DNA from: Enterococcus avium ATCC 14025
Lineage (GTDB): Bacteria; Bacillota; Bacilli; Lactobacillales; Enterococcaceae
Length of the DNA stretch: 64,000 nt
Direction: 5' to 3'
Assembly (NCBI RefSeq): GCF_000406965.1
Contig: NZ_KE136366.1
Coordinates: forward strand, 211,445-275,444
This document shows, piece after piece, positions 52,614 through 62,007 of the stretch (position 1 is the stretch's first letter; each line of letters begins with the position of its first letter). The notes below the pieces were generated by a model that had not been told where the DNA came from, searched no databases, and was given only the letters and a program-made list of their open reading frames with translations. The position numbers were made by a program, and so were the translations under genes.

Positions 52614-52994
52614 CTATCCAGCAGGACGCTCTAAAGAATAGCGGCCCTTCTTGATTACTTTTTTTTCATCGACTTCAGGCAAGGCCAGATTGATTTTGTC
52701 AATTTGTTCTTGGATCTGTTGAATGCGCGGCTCCGCTTGGAAGCGAAATTCCTCGATATCCTTTTCCACGCCAGATTTAAAGGCGGGAACTAATGTATCA
52801 AAGGTTTCCTTTAGGTTCGTTACAGATTCACGAAAATCAGCCAGATTATCATTTAATTCGTCCGTTAATACTACGAGTTCACGCGTATTAGTGATCAGTT
52901 TTTCCCGGGTTTCTTCTCCTTTACGTGGTGCTAATAGAAGTCCGCCGAGTGTTCCAAGACCGGCACCAAATAAAATTCCTTTAAAAAAACTCAT
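52614..52994 (-). CDS. YtxH-domain protein
   Basis: 126 aa. An N-terminal Gly-rich membrane segment (KGILFGAGLGTLGGLLLAPRKG) is followed by a long amphipathic helical region, the YtxH pattern. These small membrane-attached proteins are linked to stress in Bacillus, but their role is unknown. It starts 1 nt after the hit stop, so it is in the same transcript. Confidence 0.82.
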   Translation of the reverse strand: MSFFKGILFGAGLGTLGGLLLAPRKGEETREKLITNTRELVVLTDELNDNLADFRESVTNLKETFDTLVPAFKSGVEKDIEEFRFQAEPRIQQIQEQIDKINLALPEVDEKKVIKKGRYSLERPAG

Positions 52995-53420
52995 TTATTT
53001 CACCTGCTCCTTGATCTTATCCGCGATCGCTTGTAATTCTTCTGCTGACTGTTCCTCCGCATGATTACCAAAATGAATCGAAAAATCATCCTTTTTACTG
53101 TAGCGAGGGATCAGATGAACATGTGAGTGGAAAACAGATTGATACGCCAACTCTTTATTATTATTTATGATATTTAAGCCCTCCATTTCAGGAAATGCTT
53201 TTTCAAGTGCACGGGCAATTTTAGGAATACGTGTAAAGAGATCAGCGGCTAAATTTTCATCATATTCAAAAATATCAGTTACATGTTTTTTTGGCACAAC
53301 TAATGTGTGGCCTTTCGTTGCTTGCGAGATGTCTAGAAATGCATAGACTTTTTCGTCCTCATAAATTTTGTAGCTAGGGATTTCTTGATCAATAATTTTA
53401 CAAAAAATACAATTTTCCAT
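52995..53420 (-). CDS. hit: HIT-family protein
   Basis: 141 aa from the ATG at 53420 with AAGGATG upstream. It has the zinc-type CIFCKI start, the nucleotide-binding loop and the histidine triad HSHVHLIPRY near residue 100. It hydrolyses nucleotide conjugates such as AMP-linked amines. It lies divergent from ecsA, a conserved arrangement in Bacilli. Confidence 0.92.
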   Translation of the reverse strand: MENCIFCKIIDQEIPSYKIYEDEKVYAFLDISQATKGHTLVVPKKHVTDIFEYDENLAADLFTRIPKIARALEKAFPEMEGLNIINNNKELAYQSVFHSHVHLIPRYSKKDDFSIHFGNHAEEQSAEELQAIADKIKEQVK

Positions 53421-53574
53421 TGCAAACATCCTTTCTCATTCACTCATATTGTTTTATATTGTGCCGCTGCTGCAAAAAGCAGGTAAGCGATCGTAAATAC
53501 TTCTTTTACTTTACCATAACTTGTAATACTTGTGCTGGAAAAGGTTGGGAGAAGATTAATTATTTATAGGATTC

Positions 53575-53583
53575 TGCTATAAT
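53575..53583 (+). promoter_or_regulatory. Extended -10 promoter of the ecs operon
   Basis: TGCTATAAT is a perfect extended -10 element about 115 nt before ecsA. No good -35 box is seen, which fits an extended -10 promoter. Confidence 0.6.
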
Positions 53584-53697
53584 GTAAACTATGAAATTGA
53601 GTGCCGCTTCAGCGAGGCTATTTCTGCCTTAAATTTAGAAAATGAGAAGCCATTAGTTTTTCGTATAAATAGAGTGAAACGAACTAGGAGGATAAGT

Positions 53698-54435
53698 ATG
53701 AGCTTAACGATTCAGCATGTTACGGGCGGCTACGGTCACTTGCCTGTTTTAAAGGATATTAATTTTGAAGTCCATAATGGAGAAATGATCGGTTTGATCG
53801 GCTTGAATGGAGCAGGGAAATCTACAACGATCAAAAATATCATTGGATTATTGACGCCGCAGAAGGGAACTATTGCAGTTGATGACTTGACTTTACAGCA
53901 AGATCCAGAGAACTATCGAAAAAAGATCGGTTATATTCCTGAAACACCTTCATTATATGAAGAATTAACGTTGCGAGAACATATCGAAGTTACCGCAATG
54001 GCATATGGGATTCCAAAGGATGAGGCGATGAAACGGGCTGAATCATTATTGAAGACCTTTCGTTTGGAAAATCGTCTAGACTGGTTCCCTGTGAATTTTT
54101 CTAAGGGAATGAAGCAGAAAGTGATGGTTCTATGTGCCTTTTTAATCCAACCCAGTTTGTATATCATCGATGAACCCTTTTTAGGATTAGACCCATTGGC
54201 AATCAATGCGCTATTAGAGCTGATGGTAACGATGAAGGAGCAAGGGGCCGCAATCTTGATGTCTACTCACATTTTAGCAACGGCAGAGAAGTATTGTGAT
54301 CGTTTTATCGTATTGCATGAGGGTGAAGTACGAGCACAAGGGACTTTGCAGGAATTGCAGGCGGAATTTAATTTGCCAGGTTCCTCTTTGGATGAAATCT
54401 ATATTGCGTTGACAAAGGAGAAAGAACATGCATGA
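53698..54435 (+). CDS. ecsA: EcsA ABC transporter ATPase
   Basis: 245 aa from ATG 53698 after AGGAGG. Walker A GLNGAGKST, signature NFSKGMKQKV (a degenerate LSGGQ typical of this group) and Walker B LYIIDEPFLGLDP. The Ecs transporter affects secretion, regulated proteolysis and peptide pheromone handling in Firmicutes. The stop overlaps the ecsB start by 8 nt. ecsC is absent. Confidence 0.92.
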   Translation: MSLTIQHVTGGYGHLPVLKDINFEVHNGEMIGLIGLNGAGKSTTIKNIIGLLTPQKGTIAVDDLTLQQDPENYRKKIGYIPETPSLYEELTLREHIEVTAMAYGIPKDEAMKRAESLLKTFRLENRLDWFPVNFSKGMKQKVMVLCAFLIQPSLYIIDEPFLGLDPLAINALLELMVTMKEQGAAILMSTHILATAEKYCDRFIVLHEGEVRAQGTLQELQAEFNLPGSSLDEIYIALTKEKEHA

Positions 54436-55636
54436 TTTTTTTCTATTAAGGCGGCAACGCCATCAGAAAAAAATGATGAAATATATGCGCTACGTATTGA
54501 ATGATCATTTTGTTTTGGTGTGCTTGTTTTTAGTCGGAGGACTAGCCTTTTATTATTCAAATCTTTTAAAACAATTACCGACAGATTTTCCTTGGAGCTT
54601 GCCAATCGTAGGAATTATTTGGTGGTTTATCTTACCATTTGGTAAGTTAGCGACCTTAGTTGAACCAGCGGATATGACCTTTTTATTACCTAAAGAAAAG
54701 GAAATGGGGAACTATCTATCACGCGGTTTACGTCATTCAATCGCTTTTCCATTCGTAATTGAACTGCTTATTTGCGGAGTGTTATTGCCATTAGTGGTTT
54801 TAGCCAAACAAGTAAGTTTTGTAAGCTTTTTCTTTTACTTACTAATGCTTTGGGGCCTAAAATTAGGAAATTTAAGAATACAACGCTTAGCATGCTACCA
54901 AGAAACACGGGAGCAAACGCAACGTTTGACTGTATTCTGGTTCTGTGTGAGTGGTGTGATTATTTTTGCTAGTTTATATGGATCAGCGTGGCTTGGCACG
55001 ATTTTGGCTTTCGTAGCAGTATTTGGGTTCATTTCGATCACGCAGGAAAAGGATCGACTGTTGGATTGGAGTAAGATGATTGATCAGGAAAATGCTCGCT
55101 TGCATCGGATTTATCAATTTATTAATTTGTTTACTGATGTTCCAGAAGTTGAAGCAAAAGTACGACGCAGAAAGTATTTAGACGGTTTATTAGCAAGAAT
55201 TCGCTTCAAGCAAGAAAACACGTATCTTTATCTATTTGCCCGCAGAGCTCTGCGGGGAGCAGAATTTGGTGGACTGTTCTTTCGTTTATTGATTGTAGGC
55301 GGTGTATTGCTATTTTCGCTGAATGACTTTCGCTTTATTGCGGGTGTCAGTATGCTGTTTATTTACTTAATAGGTTTTCAAATGATTCCTTTGTATAATC
55401 AGTTTGATTACATTAGTGCGACTCAGCTTTATCCAGTTTCGGAGAAGTATAAAAAGACTGCTTTGCGTCAGTTAATGGTCATTTTGTTATCTGCCGCGGC
55501 AATTATTTTCACCATTTGCAGTATGATACATTTGTCTATTGTCGGAAGTTTCGCTTTAATTGTGTTACTTTTAGGTGAAATTGGCTTGTTTGCTTGGTTC
55601 TATCTCCCGACCAGAATAAAGAAAATGGAGGATTAG
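54428..55636 (+). CDS. ecsB: EcsB ABC transporter permease
   Basis: 402 aa with about 9-10 hydrophobic segments. N-terminal FLLRRQRHQKKMMKYMRYVLNDH and the later WWFILPFGKLATLVEPADM stretch match EcsB. It pairs with EcsA in the membrane. Translation is coupled to ecsA by overlap. Confidence 0.9.
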   Translation: MHDFFLLRRQRHQKKMMKYMRYVLNDHFVLVCLFLVGGLAFYYSNLLKQLPTDFPWSLPIVGIIWWFILPFGKLATLVEPADMTFLLPKEKEMGNYLSRGLRHSIAFPFVIELLICGVLLPLVVLAKQVSFVSFFFYLLMLWGLKLGNLRIQRLACYQETREQTQRLTVFWFCVSGVIIFASLYGSAWLGTILAFVAVFGFISITQEKDRLLDWSKMIDQENARLHRIYQFINLFTDVPEVEAKVRRRKYLDGLLARIRFKQENTYLYLFARRALRGAEFGGLFFRLLIVGGVLLFSLNDFRFIAGVSMLFIYLIGFQMIPLYNQFDYISATQLYPVSEKYKKTALRQLMVILLSAAAIIFTICSMIHLSIVGSFALIVLLLGEIGLFAWFYLPTRIKKMED

Positions 55637-55639
55637 TGA

Positions 55640-56509
55640 ATGAAAGTATTATGGAATGAAGAAATTGTCGATGAATCAGAAGTAAAGATTGATATAGAAG
55701 ATCGCGGTTATCAATTTGGTGACGGTATTTACGAAGTGATTCGGATTTATGATGGGTATATGTATATGGAAAAGGAGCATTTGGACCGTCTTTGGGTCAG
55801 TGCTGAAAAAATTCGCATGACACTTCCATTTACAAGAGAAGAATTAAGTCAGCGTCTGCATCGCCTAGCACAAGAAGTTGGACTTGAAAATGCTCGAGTT
55901 TATTTTCAAGTAACACGTGGTACAGCAAAACCGCGACTACATGATTTTCCCAATCCGAAAGAAGTTCAACCGGTTTTGATGGCTGATATTCAACCTGCGT
56001 CTCGCCCAAGTGCGAAACAGAATATCGGTATTCGCGCTGGTTTTGTAGAAGATAAACGCTGGCTGCATTGCGACATCAAATCCATCAGCTTATTAGGCAA
56101 TATCATGGCCTTAGATGAAGCACAGCAAAAAGGCTATGACGAAGCAGTTTTAGTACGCGATGGCATTGTAACGGAAGCATCAGCATCAAATTTGTGGATG
56201 GTGAAAGACGAAGTGCTTTATACCCATCCAGACGGGAATCTTGTTTTACCAGGAATCGCAAAAATTAAAATTCGGGAATTGGTAAAAGCTTTAGGTATCG
56301 AATTGAAAGAAGAAGCATTCACTGAAAAAGAGCTACTTGCGGCAGACGAATGTTTTAAAACGAGTTCAGTAGCCGAAATCATGCCAATCATTGAAATCGA
56401 TAATCAAACAATTGGTGATGGGACGCCAGGGAAAGTGACGAAAAAGCTTCTTAACGCGTATATCGAGTCAGTGAATTTAGCGGTTCAGGCGCATCGTGAT
56501 GAAAAATAA
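55640..56509 (+). CDS. dat: D-amino-acid transaminase
   Basis: 289 aa, fold-type IV PLP enzyme. DRGYQFGDGIYEVIR is at residue 22, the PLP Lys in CDIKSISLLGN is at about 145, and EASASNLWMVK follows near 180. It makes D-glutamate from D-alanine for cell-wall synthesis. RxH-type residues (RLHDF) near 95 favour D-amino-acid specificity over branched-chain enzymes. It starts 3 nt after ecsB. Confidence 0.92.
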   Translation: MKVLWNEEIVDESEVKIDIEDRGYQFGDGIYEVIRIYDGYMYMEKEHLDRLWVSAEKIRMTLPFTREELSQRLHRLAQEVGLENARVYFQVTRGTAKPRLHDFPNPKEVQPVLMADIQPASRPSAKQNIGIRAGFVEDKRWLHCDIKSISLLGNIMALDEAQQKGYDEAVLVRDGIVTEASASNLWMVKDEVLYTHPDGNLVLPGIAKIKIRELVKALGIELKEEAFTEKELLAADECFKTSSVAEIMPIIEIDNQTIGDGTPGKVTKKLLNAYIESVNLAVQAHRDEK

Positions 56510-56531
56510 TCAAAGAAGAACATACATGCCC

Positions 56532-56560
56532 TTGACGAAGCGACTTTCCCCGACTAAAAT
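56532..56560 (+). promoter_or_regulatory. Promoter of ccrZ-trmB
   Basis: TTGACG and TAAAAT are spaced by 17 nt, about 40 nt before the ccrZ start. Confidence 0.7.
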
Positions 56561-56598
56561 AGGAAATACGTTTAAAATGCTAGGGGAGGGCCTTGGGA

Positions 56599-57381
56599 AT
56601 GGAGTTTCAGTTGGATAGTGACTGGCGTGTGCAGCCGATCAAAGGTGATACGGGAAAAACGTATATCGGCTATCGTGACGAAGATCGCGTCTTCATTAAA
56701 CGAAATACCACCCCAATGTTGGCGGCTTTATCTCGTGAAGGAATCGCACCAAAACTTGTTTGGATCAAACGAACAGGAAATGGTGATACACTGACTGCTC
56801 AAGAATGGTTGGATGGTCGAATTCTTGAGCCAGAAGAAATTCCGCGTCGAAATGACGTGGTTGATGTATTATATCATCTACATCACTCGCCATCATTGAA
56901 AGTGATGTTAAAAAAAATGGGTGGACGTCAAGTGTCACCACAACAACTATTAGCTGATTATGAGGCGAATTTGCCGACAATGATTGAGCAAAATGGTTTT
57001 ATTGAATTAGTGTATGATTATTTGAAAAAAAATATCCCAACCTACGCTAAAAAGAATTACACCGTTGTTCATGGGGATGTAAATCATCGGAACTGGTTGG
57101 TTTGTTCTAACTATTTATATCTAGTTGACTGGGATTCGGTGATGTTCGCTGATCCAGCATTAGATATTGGTACGATTTTAGGAAACTATGTACCATTATC
57201 CAGCTGGAGTAAATGGCTCGTCCGCTATGGGATTCGCCCGACGGATGAAAATATGGAACGAGTATACTGGTATGGCTTAATGAGCTTGCTGCTAGAGATC
57301 GCTCGTCAGTATAAACGAGAAGAATATCATCATATGAATCAATCAATCTTACAATTAAAACGAATTTTTGCTGGAAGCTGA
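56599..57381 (+). CDS. ccrZ: Aminoglycoside-phosphotransferase-fold kinase CcrZ/YtmP
   Basis: 260 aa from the ATG at 56599, 8 nt after GGGGAGGG; a TTG at 56593 is less likely. Kinase-like fold with the HGDVNHRNWL catalytic loop (about 157) and the DWDSVMFADPALDIG metal loop (about 178). The pneumococcal and B. subtilis relatives time initiation of chromosome replication, and the kinase acts on ribosyl compounds. It precedes trmB, as elsewhere. Confidence 0.88.
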   Translation: MEFQLDSDWRVQPIKGDTGKTYIGYRDEDRVFIKRNTTPMLAALSREGIAPKLVWIKRTGNGDTLTAQEWLDGRILEPEEIPRRNDVVDVLYHLHHSPSLKVMLKKMGGRQVSPQQLLADYEANLPTMIEQNGFIELVYDYLKKNIPTYAKKNYTVVHGDVNHRNWLVCSNYLYLVDWDSVMFADPALDIGTILGNYVPLSSWSKWLVRYGIRPTDENMERVYWYGLMSLLLEIARQYKREEYHHMNQSILQLKRIFAGS

Positions 57382-57403
57382 ACGTCTTGTTCAGCTTTTT
57401 GTA
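57376..57403 (+). terminator. Terminator between ccrZ and trmB
   Basis: AAGCTGAAC and GTTCAGCTT form a 9-bp stem with a 5-nt loop and T residues, overlapping the ccrZ stop. Confidence 0.8.
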
Positions 57404-57490
57404 AGTTCAATTAACGGATGAATAAAATAGGTTTGTTCATGGAAATACTGTTATTGATTTTATTTTAAAAGAACTTTTTGGAGGGAAACA

Positions 57491-58141
57491 ATGCGCGTTA
57501 GAAACCGTCCGGGGGCTGCAGAAATGCTGGCTGCCCGTCCTGAATATGTTGTACAAGAACCAGAAGCGTGGAAAGGCCGCTGGTCTGAACGTTTCGGTAA
57601 TGATCATCCGATCCATATTGAAATCGGTATGGGGAAAGGTCAATTCATCACTGGAATGGCTGCTGCACATCCTGAAATCAATTATATTGGAATTGAGATG
57701 CAAGTGAGTGTGATTTCTATCGCACTAGATAAATTAGTTGAAGCAGAATTGCCAAATTTACAATTATTGCATGTTGATGGGTCGGAGCTGACAAATTATT
57801 TTGCTGATAGTGAAGTTGATCAAATATATTTGAACTTCTCTGATCCATGGCCAAAGAAAAAACATGAGAAGCGACGTTTAACTTCACCAAGCTTCTTAGC
57901 AGTAGATGAGGAAATTTTACGACCTGCTGGTGAGATTCATTTTAAAACTGACAATCAAGGATTGTTCGAATACTCACTGAGTAGTTTTTCAAAATACGGT
58001 ATGACATTGGAACAAGTTTGGTTAGACTTGCATGAAAGTAATTATGAAGGAAATATTATGACCGAATATGAAGAAAAATTTTCAAGCAAAGGACAGCGAA
58101 TTTACCGAGTGGAAGCCCGTTTTAAAGACAAAACAAAATAA
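57491..58141 (+). CDS. trmB: tRNA (guanine-46-N7)-methyltransferase
   Basis: 216 aa. SAM-binding loop [11 protein letters not shown] (about 40-50), the acidic end EM at about 69, and the substrate motif [17 protein letters not shown] (about 114-130). It methylates G46 of tRNAs. GGAGGGAAA precedes the ATG. Confidence 0.95.
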   Translation: MRVRNRPGAAEMLAARPEYVVQEPEAWKGRWSERFGNDHPIHIEIGMGKGQFITGMAAAHPEINYIGIEMQVSVISIALDKLVEAELPNLQLLHVDGSELTNYFADSEVDQIYLNFSDPWPKKKHEKRRLTSPSFLAVDEEILRPAGEIHFKTDNQGLFEYSLSSFSKYGMTLEQVWLDLHESNYEGNIMTEYEEKFSSKGQRIYRVEARFKDKTK

Positions 58142-58147
58142 TTGCTA

Positions 58148-58188
58148 CAAGAAGATGAACTTTTTTTGGTTTATCTTCTTTTTTTTGA
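58148..58188 (+). terminator. Terminator after trmB
   Basis: AGAAGATGAAC and GTTTATCTTCT form an 11-bp stem (one G-T) with a T-rich loop and a T8 tail. Confidence 0.8.
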
Positions 58189-58204
58189 AGAATTGAAAAT
58201 GTTC

Positions 58205-58212
58205 TGCGTATA
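58205..58212 (+). promoter_or_regulatory. Possible competence-sigma-type box before comGA
   Basis: TGCGTATA matches 6 of 8 bases of the streptococcal com-box TACGAATA and lies 20 nt before the comGA start. Weak evidence; no ComK box was found here. Confidence 0.2.
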
Positions 58213-58232
58213 TTATTTTCGAGGTGAAAGGA

Positions 58233-59183
58233 ATGGAGATTGAACAGTTTTCAGACGAATTGATCCAATATGGTTTCGATCATCAAATGCAGGATTTATA
58301 TTTATTACCTCAAGGTGAAAAGTACCGCTACTTTTTTCGGAGAGGTCCCTTCTATGAACATAAAAACTCGACTCTATCCTATGTTAATAATGAAATGTGT
58401 GTGGTTTCTGCCCTGCAGTTGATCAATCGTTTCAAATATTTGGGTCAAATGGATGTCAGTGAAAAACGAAAAGCTCAGCTTGGTGCGATCTCCTACCCCT
58501 TGCCTCATAGTGAACAACGGTTACGTCTTTCGACTGTTGGAAATTATTTACAACAAGAAAGTTTAGTTATTCGTTTTCTGCATCAATTTGGTCGCAGTCC
58601 CGAAGTATATCATTTACCAGAGCAAATTGAAATTCTCCAGCAACACACAAAAAAACGTGGTTTATACCTATTTTGTGGTCCCGTAGGTTCAGGGAAAACA
58701 ACCTTAATGTATAAATTGGCACGAGAGATGGATGGTCAAGTGATCACGATTGAAGATCCTGTAGAGATTGAAGAAGCAGATTTCTTGCAGTTGCAAGTAA
58801 ACGAAAAAATTTATCAGAGTTACGATGAACTGATTAAGCTGTCTTTACGACATCATCCCGATGTTTTAATAATCGGGGAGATTCGTGATACGAAAACGAT
58901 TCAAGGAGCGATCAGAGCTGCTCTGACTGGTCATTGTGTGTATGCAACAATCCATGCGGCCAGCCTAGAGTCTGCCCATGCGAGGATTTTTGAACTGGGT
59001 GGGGAAGCCACACTGCTCAAAGAATGTTTACAGGGAATTGTTTATCAGGAACTGTTGTCAGTAAATGAAACGGTAGGGTTATTGACTAGTTATCGATTTT
59101 ATAAAGAGGAAGTACATTTTACTTGGAAAGAAGGGTTAAATCGTGTGGCGCAAAAAGCAAATGACGAGAAAACAACGAGTTGA
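58233..59183 (+). CDS. comGA: Competence pilus ATPase ComGA
   Basis: 316 aa from the ATG at 58233 (GAGGTGAAAGGA upstream). Type II/IV secretion ATPase with Walker A GPVGSGKTT (about 150), Asp boxes TIEDPVEI and RHHPDVLIIGEIRD, and Walker B following. It drives assembly of the transformation pseudopilus. It lacks the tetracysteine motif, as ComGA proteins do. First gene of comG; overlaps comGB. Confidence 0.93.
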   Translation: MEIEQFSDELIQYGFDHQMQDLYLLPQGEKYRYFFRRGPFYEHKNSTLSYVNNEMCVVSALQLINRFKYLGQMDVSEKRKAQLGAISYPLPHSEQRLRLSTVGNYLQQESLVIRFLHQFGRSPEVYHLPEQIEILQQHTKKRGLYLFCGPVGSGKTTLMYKLAREMDGQVITIEDPVEIEEADFLQLQVNEKIYQSYDELIKLSLRHHPDVLIIGEIRDTKTIQGAIRAALTGHCVYATIHAASLESAHARIFELGGEATLLKECLQGIVYQELLSVNETVGLLTSYRFYKEEVHFTWKEGLNRVAQKANDEKTTS

Positions 59184-60156
59184 TTTTGTTCATCTATTAG
59201 GAGATCTCTTGCAAAATGGTTTTAGTTTGCAGCAGGCGTTTGCTTTTTTTATCAATGCCAATCTTTTTGCACCGTCTATTTTGGAAGCCGTTCAACAAGA
59301 TTTACATCAGGGAAAAAGTTTGGCACTAAGCTTTACCCAACTGCGGTATTCGAATGACCAGCTCTTACAAATCGAATTAGCGGAGACTCATGGGGATTTG
59401 GCCCAAACGCTATTAGGAATCGCTGAACAAATGCGCTTAGTTCAACGTCAGCGAGAAAATTTTCTAAAAGCTGTATCCTATCCGCTGCTTTTACTCGTTT
59501 TCTTAATCGTAATTCTTTTAGGTATGCGTTTTTTCTTACTTCCCCAGCTATTGACCAGCGGAATGATCCGTGCAGAAGACTTTTCTGTACAGTTAATAAA
59601 AGCAGTTCCTATGATTGGATTAGGAATAATTCTTTTTTTGCTCTTACTGATGGTCAGCTGGAGGAATTGGGGAAAGCGGCATAATTATATAGTTCGCTTT
59701 CGTTTCTTGGCGAAAATTCCACTTGTAGGAACATTGTTCAGCAATTACTATTCAGCTTATTTCGCATTGGAATGGGGCAAGCTTTTTCAACAAGGTTTAG
59801 AACTGAATCAGATTATTGAATGTTTGTTGGTAATTGATGGAAAATCATTGATGCAAGAGCTTGCTGCTGATTTAAAAATCCGTTTAGCACAAGGCAATAC
59901 TTTAGCAGCAGAATTAGGACGTTATCCTTTTTTGACTAAAGAATTCAGTCGAATTGTGTTTCAGGGAGAGGCTCGCGGAAATTTAGCAAAGGAGCTATTA
60001 ACTTATAGTCAATTAGTTTGGCGTCGTTTTTTTAATCAATTAGAATTTTTGGTTTCATGGTTGCAGCCGCTTGTCTTTCTAATTGTTGCACTTTTGATTG
60101 TCAGCTTGTATTTAACAATGCTGCTGCCTTTAACAAATTTGGAGGGGATACTGTGA
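59143..60156 (+). CDS. comGB: Competence pilus platform protein ComGB
   Basis: 337 aa with three membrane segments (about 116-137, 160-180, 305-330) and two GspF-like domains (LLQNGFSLQQAF near the N-terminus; KLFQQGLELNQI near 215). It is the inner-membrane platform for the pseudopilus. It overlaps comGA by about 40 nt; an in-frame ATG at 59161 is an alternative start. Confidence 0.92.
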   Translation: MWRKKQMTRKQRVDFVHLLGDLLQNGFSLQQAFAFFINANLFAPSILEAVQQDLHQGKSLALSFTQLRYSNDQLLQIELAETHGDLAQTLLGIAEQMRLVQRQRENFLKAVSYPLLLLVFLIVILLGMRFFLLPQLLTSGMIRAEDFSVQLIKAVPMIGLGIILFLLLLMVSWRNWGKRHNYIVRFRFLAKIPLVGTLFSNYYSAYFALEWGKLFQQGLELNQIIECLLVIDGKSLMQELAADLKIRLAQGNTLAAELGRYPFLTKEFSRIVFQGEARGNLAKELLTYSQLVWRRFFNQLEFLVSWLQPLVFLIVALLIVSLYLTMLLPLTNLEGIL

Positions 60157-60419
60157 AGAAGAAGCTTTCAGGTTTTACTTTGTTGGAAATGTTAGTTGTT
60201 TTATTTATTATTAGTCTGCTGTTGCTGTTATTTGTACCCAAACTAATGAGTCAAAAAGAAAGCGCAACCAATAAAAGCGATGCTGCTATTGTCAAAGTTG
60301 TTGAGACACAAATTGAAGTCTTTGAACTGGATTATGGACGTAAGCCAGAGGAAGGTGAATTAGTCAGTAAAGGTTATGTTAGTGAAGACCAGTATAATAA
60401 ATATGTACAAAAGAAATAA
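60153..60419 (+). CDS. comGC: Major pseudopilin ComGC
   Basis: 88 aa from the GTG at 60153 after GGAGGGG. It has the prepilin signal KKKLSG then FTLLEMLVVLFI with Glu at +5, a hydrophobic helix and a short globular C-terminus. ComC-type peptidase (not in this window) cleaves after Gly. It forms the bulk of the transformation pilus. The GTG overlaps the comGB stop. Confidence 0.93.
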   Translation: MKKKLSGFTLLEMLVVLFIISLLLLLFVPKLMSQKESATNKSDAAIVKVVETQIEVFELDYGRKPEEGELVSKGYVSEDQYNKYVQKK

Positions 60420-60858
60420 ATTTAGCGGCTTCACCTTAATCGAGACGTTGATTGTTTTAGCTTTGGTTTGTGCTTTTGTATTGTTGCCGACGATTGCTAT
60501 CAAAAGCTGGCAGCATCAATTGGAAAAAAACTTTTTCTATTATCAATTTGAAAAATCTACTTTGCACTTGCAGCAAGTGGCTATTGCAGATCATCAAAGA
60601 ACTCGAATTAGTCTTAATAGCAGTTCCCAATTAATTGATTTCTATACCAATCATACCGAATTATCATGGAGAATATTGCCCGTTCCAAAATCAATTAAAT
60701 TAGGCAGCAGGTATTCGATTTATTTTAAAGCTGGCAGCGGTAATGTTTCTACTGATCAGCCTGGGAATGGAAATATTCCAAAGGTCGTTTTTACTGATGA
60801 AGGAAAAGTTATTACCTATCAGTTTCAGATGGGGAGTGGTCGTTTTGAAAGGAAATAA
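60403..60858 (+). CDS. comGD: Minor pseudopilin ComGD
   Basis: 151 aa from the ATG at 60403, which overlaps comGC by 17 nt. Prepilin motif KFSG-FTLIETLIVLALV is near the N-terminus and is followed by a beta-rich C-terminal domain. It is probably part of the priming complex at the pilus tip. Confidence 0.9.
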   Translation: MYKRNKFSGFTLIETLIVLALVCAFVLLPTIAIKSWQHQLEKNFFYYQFEKSTLHLQQVAIADHQRTRISLNSSSQLIDFYTNHTELSWRILPVPKSIKLGSRYSIYFKAGSGNVSTDQPGNGNIPKVVFTDEGKVITYQFQMGSGRFERK

Positions 60859-61117
60859 AGGATATATCCTATTAGAGAGCTTGGTCAGTTTAACCATCTT
60901 ATTAATTATCGTAGCCAGTTATGTCGGTGTTACCGTACAAATGCAAAAAGAAAGTCGCCAACGGTTAGCTACTCTTGAAAATTATCGTGATTTATACACT
61001 GAGACAAGACGATGCCGTTTGCACTTTCTGGAAATGCAGAGTTCACAAATGGAGATTTCTGTGGAAAAGGGAATAGCTATACACCAGCAAGGAGGAATCG
61101 TGATTGTCAAAAAGTAG
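60845..61117 (+). CDS. comGE: Minor pseudopilin ComGE
   Basis: 90 aa. I chose the TTG at 60845, 8 nt after GGGGAG, because the protein then begins with KGNKG and the hydrophobic helix YILLESLVSLTILLIIVASY, the prepilin pattern. It overlaps the end of comGD. It has a short globular part. Confidence 0.82.
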   Translation: MKGNKGYILLESLVSLTILLIIVASYVGVTVQMQKESRQRLATLENYRDLYTETRRCRLHFLEMQSSQMEISVEKGIAIHQQGGIVIVKK

Positions 61118-61529
61118 CGGCTTCACCTTGTTAGAAAGTTTAGTGGCACTTTTGATGCTTAGTGGTATTTTATTGTTGTTGTCTGGTTTGGTTAAACATG
61201 CGAATAAAATGGAACAAGCCATCAGCGGTTACCATCAATTGGAATGGGAAGTGTTTTTGCTTCAATTAGACAATGAGTTGGAGGAAGTTAACTATTTGTC
61301 TAGTACAACACATGAAATTAATGGAGAAGTGGAAAACGCGGAAGGGGAAATAGTTGCTGTAACAATTAAGAAAAATAAGCAGCGGATTGTAAAAAGCCAA
61401 TCCAATGGTTTTCAACCATTATTGACAGGAGTGAATCAATTTGTGTGTAAAGAAAATAATCATGGTGTGGATTTCATCGTTACCTTCGTTGATGGAAAGA
61501 AGAAAGAAGGAACATGGATCTTTAAATAG
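61104..61529 (+). CDS. comGF: Minor pseudopilin ComGF
   Basis: 141 aa, starting at TTG 61104 after AAGGAGG. Prepilin motif SKSSG-FTLLESLVALLML is at residues 2-19, with a ComGF-type beta domain behind it. It overlaps comGE by 14 nt. Confidence 0.88.
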   Translation: MSKSSGFTLLESLVALLMLSGILLLLSGLVKHANKMEQAISGYHQLEWEVFLLQLDNELEEVNYLSSTTHEINGEVENAEGEIVAVTIKKNKQRIVKSQSNGFQPLLTGVNQFVCKENNHGVDFIVTFVDGKKKEGTWIFK

Positions 61530-61842
61530 CCAAGGCGGAGCGCTGTTGTCCGTCTTATTGGCTATTTTTTTATTCAGTTTTTTGCTGCTAAATTTAACAA
61601 CAAGTTATCATCAAACAGCTGATCTGGTGGAGCGTACTGAACACTTATATCAGGCTAAAATTGCAAAAGAACTATTTTTAGCCGACTACCCGAAATTAAA
61701 AGAAAAAGAGGGTGTGTGGGAGTTCAACAAGGGGGGACTGTCATACGAAACTGAGGAAGATTATGTGAAAATCGATGTGAAAATTAAAAAGAAAACATAT
61801 CAATTTTGTGAAAAAATTAGCACATCTAATTCATCTGACTGA
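61492..61842 (+). CDS. comGG: Minor pseudopilin ComGG
   Basis: About 116 aa. The start is uncertain: ATG 61492 overlaps comGF by 38 nt and has no clear ribosome site, and further in-frame starts lie upstream. The N-terminal part SQGGALLSVLLAIFLFSFLL is a single membrane helix without the full FTLxE motif, as in other ComGG proteins. Last gene of the comG operon. Confidence 0.78.
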   Translation: MERRKKEHGSLNSQGGALLSVLLAIFLFSFLLLNLTTSYHQTADLVERTEHLYQAKIAKELFLADYPKLKEKEGVWEFNKGGLSYETEEDYVKIDVKIKKKTYQFCEKISTSNSSD

Positions 61843-62007
61843 TATAGTTCGTGGTATCCCGTTGATGAGGGGGAATATCTTGTAAAAGATACATTAGGTT
61901 GAATTAGAAAATCAATAATAAAAGAAAGAAAGCGATTGATTAATTACAATATGTCCGCTAAAATAGAACAGGTATCGTGAGTGTTATATTAGTTTGTGAG
62001 GTGCAAG

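Noticed and set aside
58141-58232. ComK box upstream of comGA
   Set aside because: No AAAA-N5-TTTT pair with correct spacing is present; only a weak 6/8 com-box-like match was kept.
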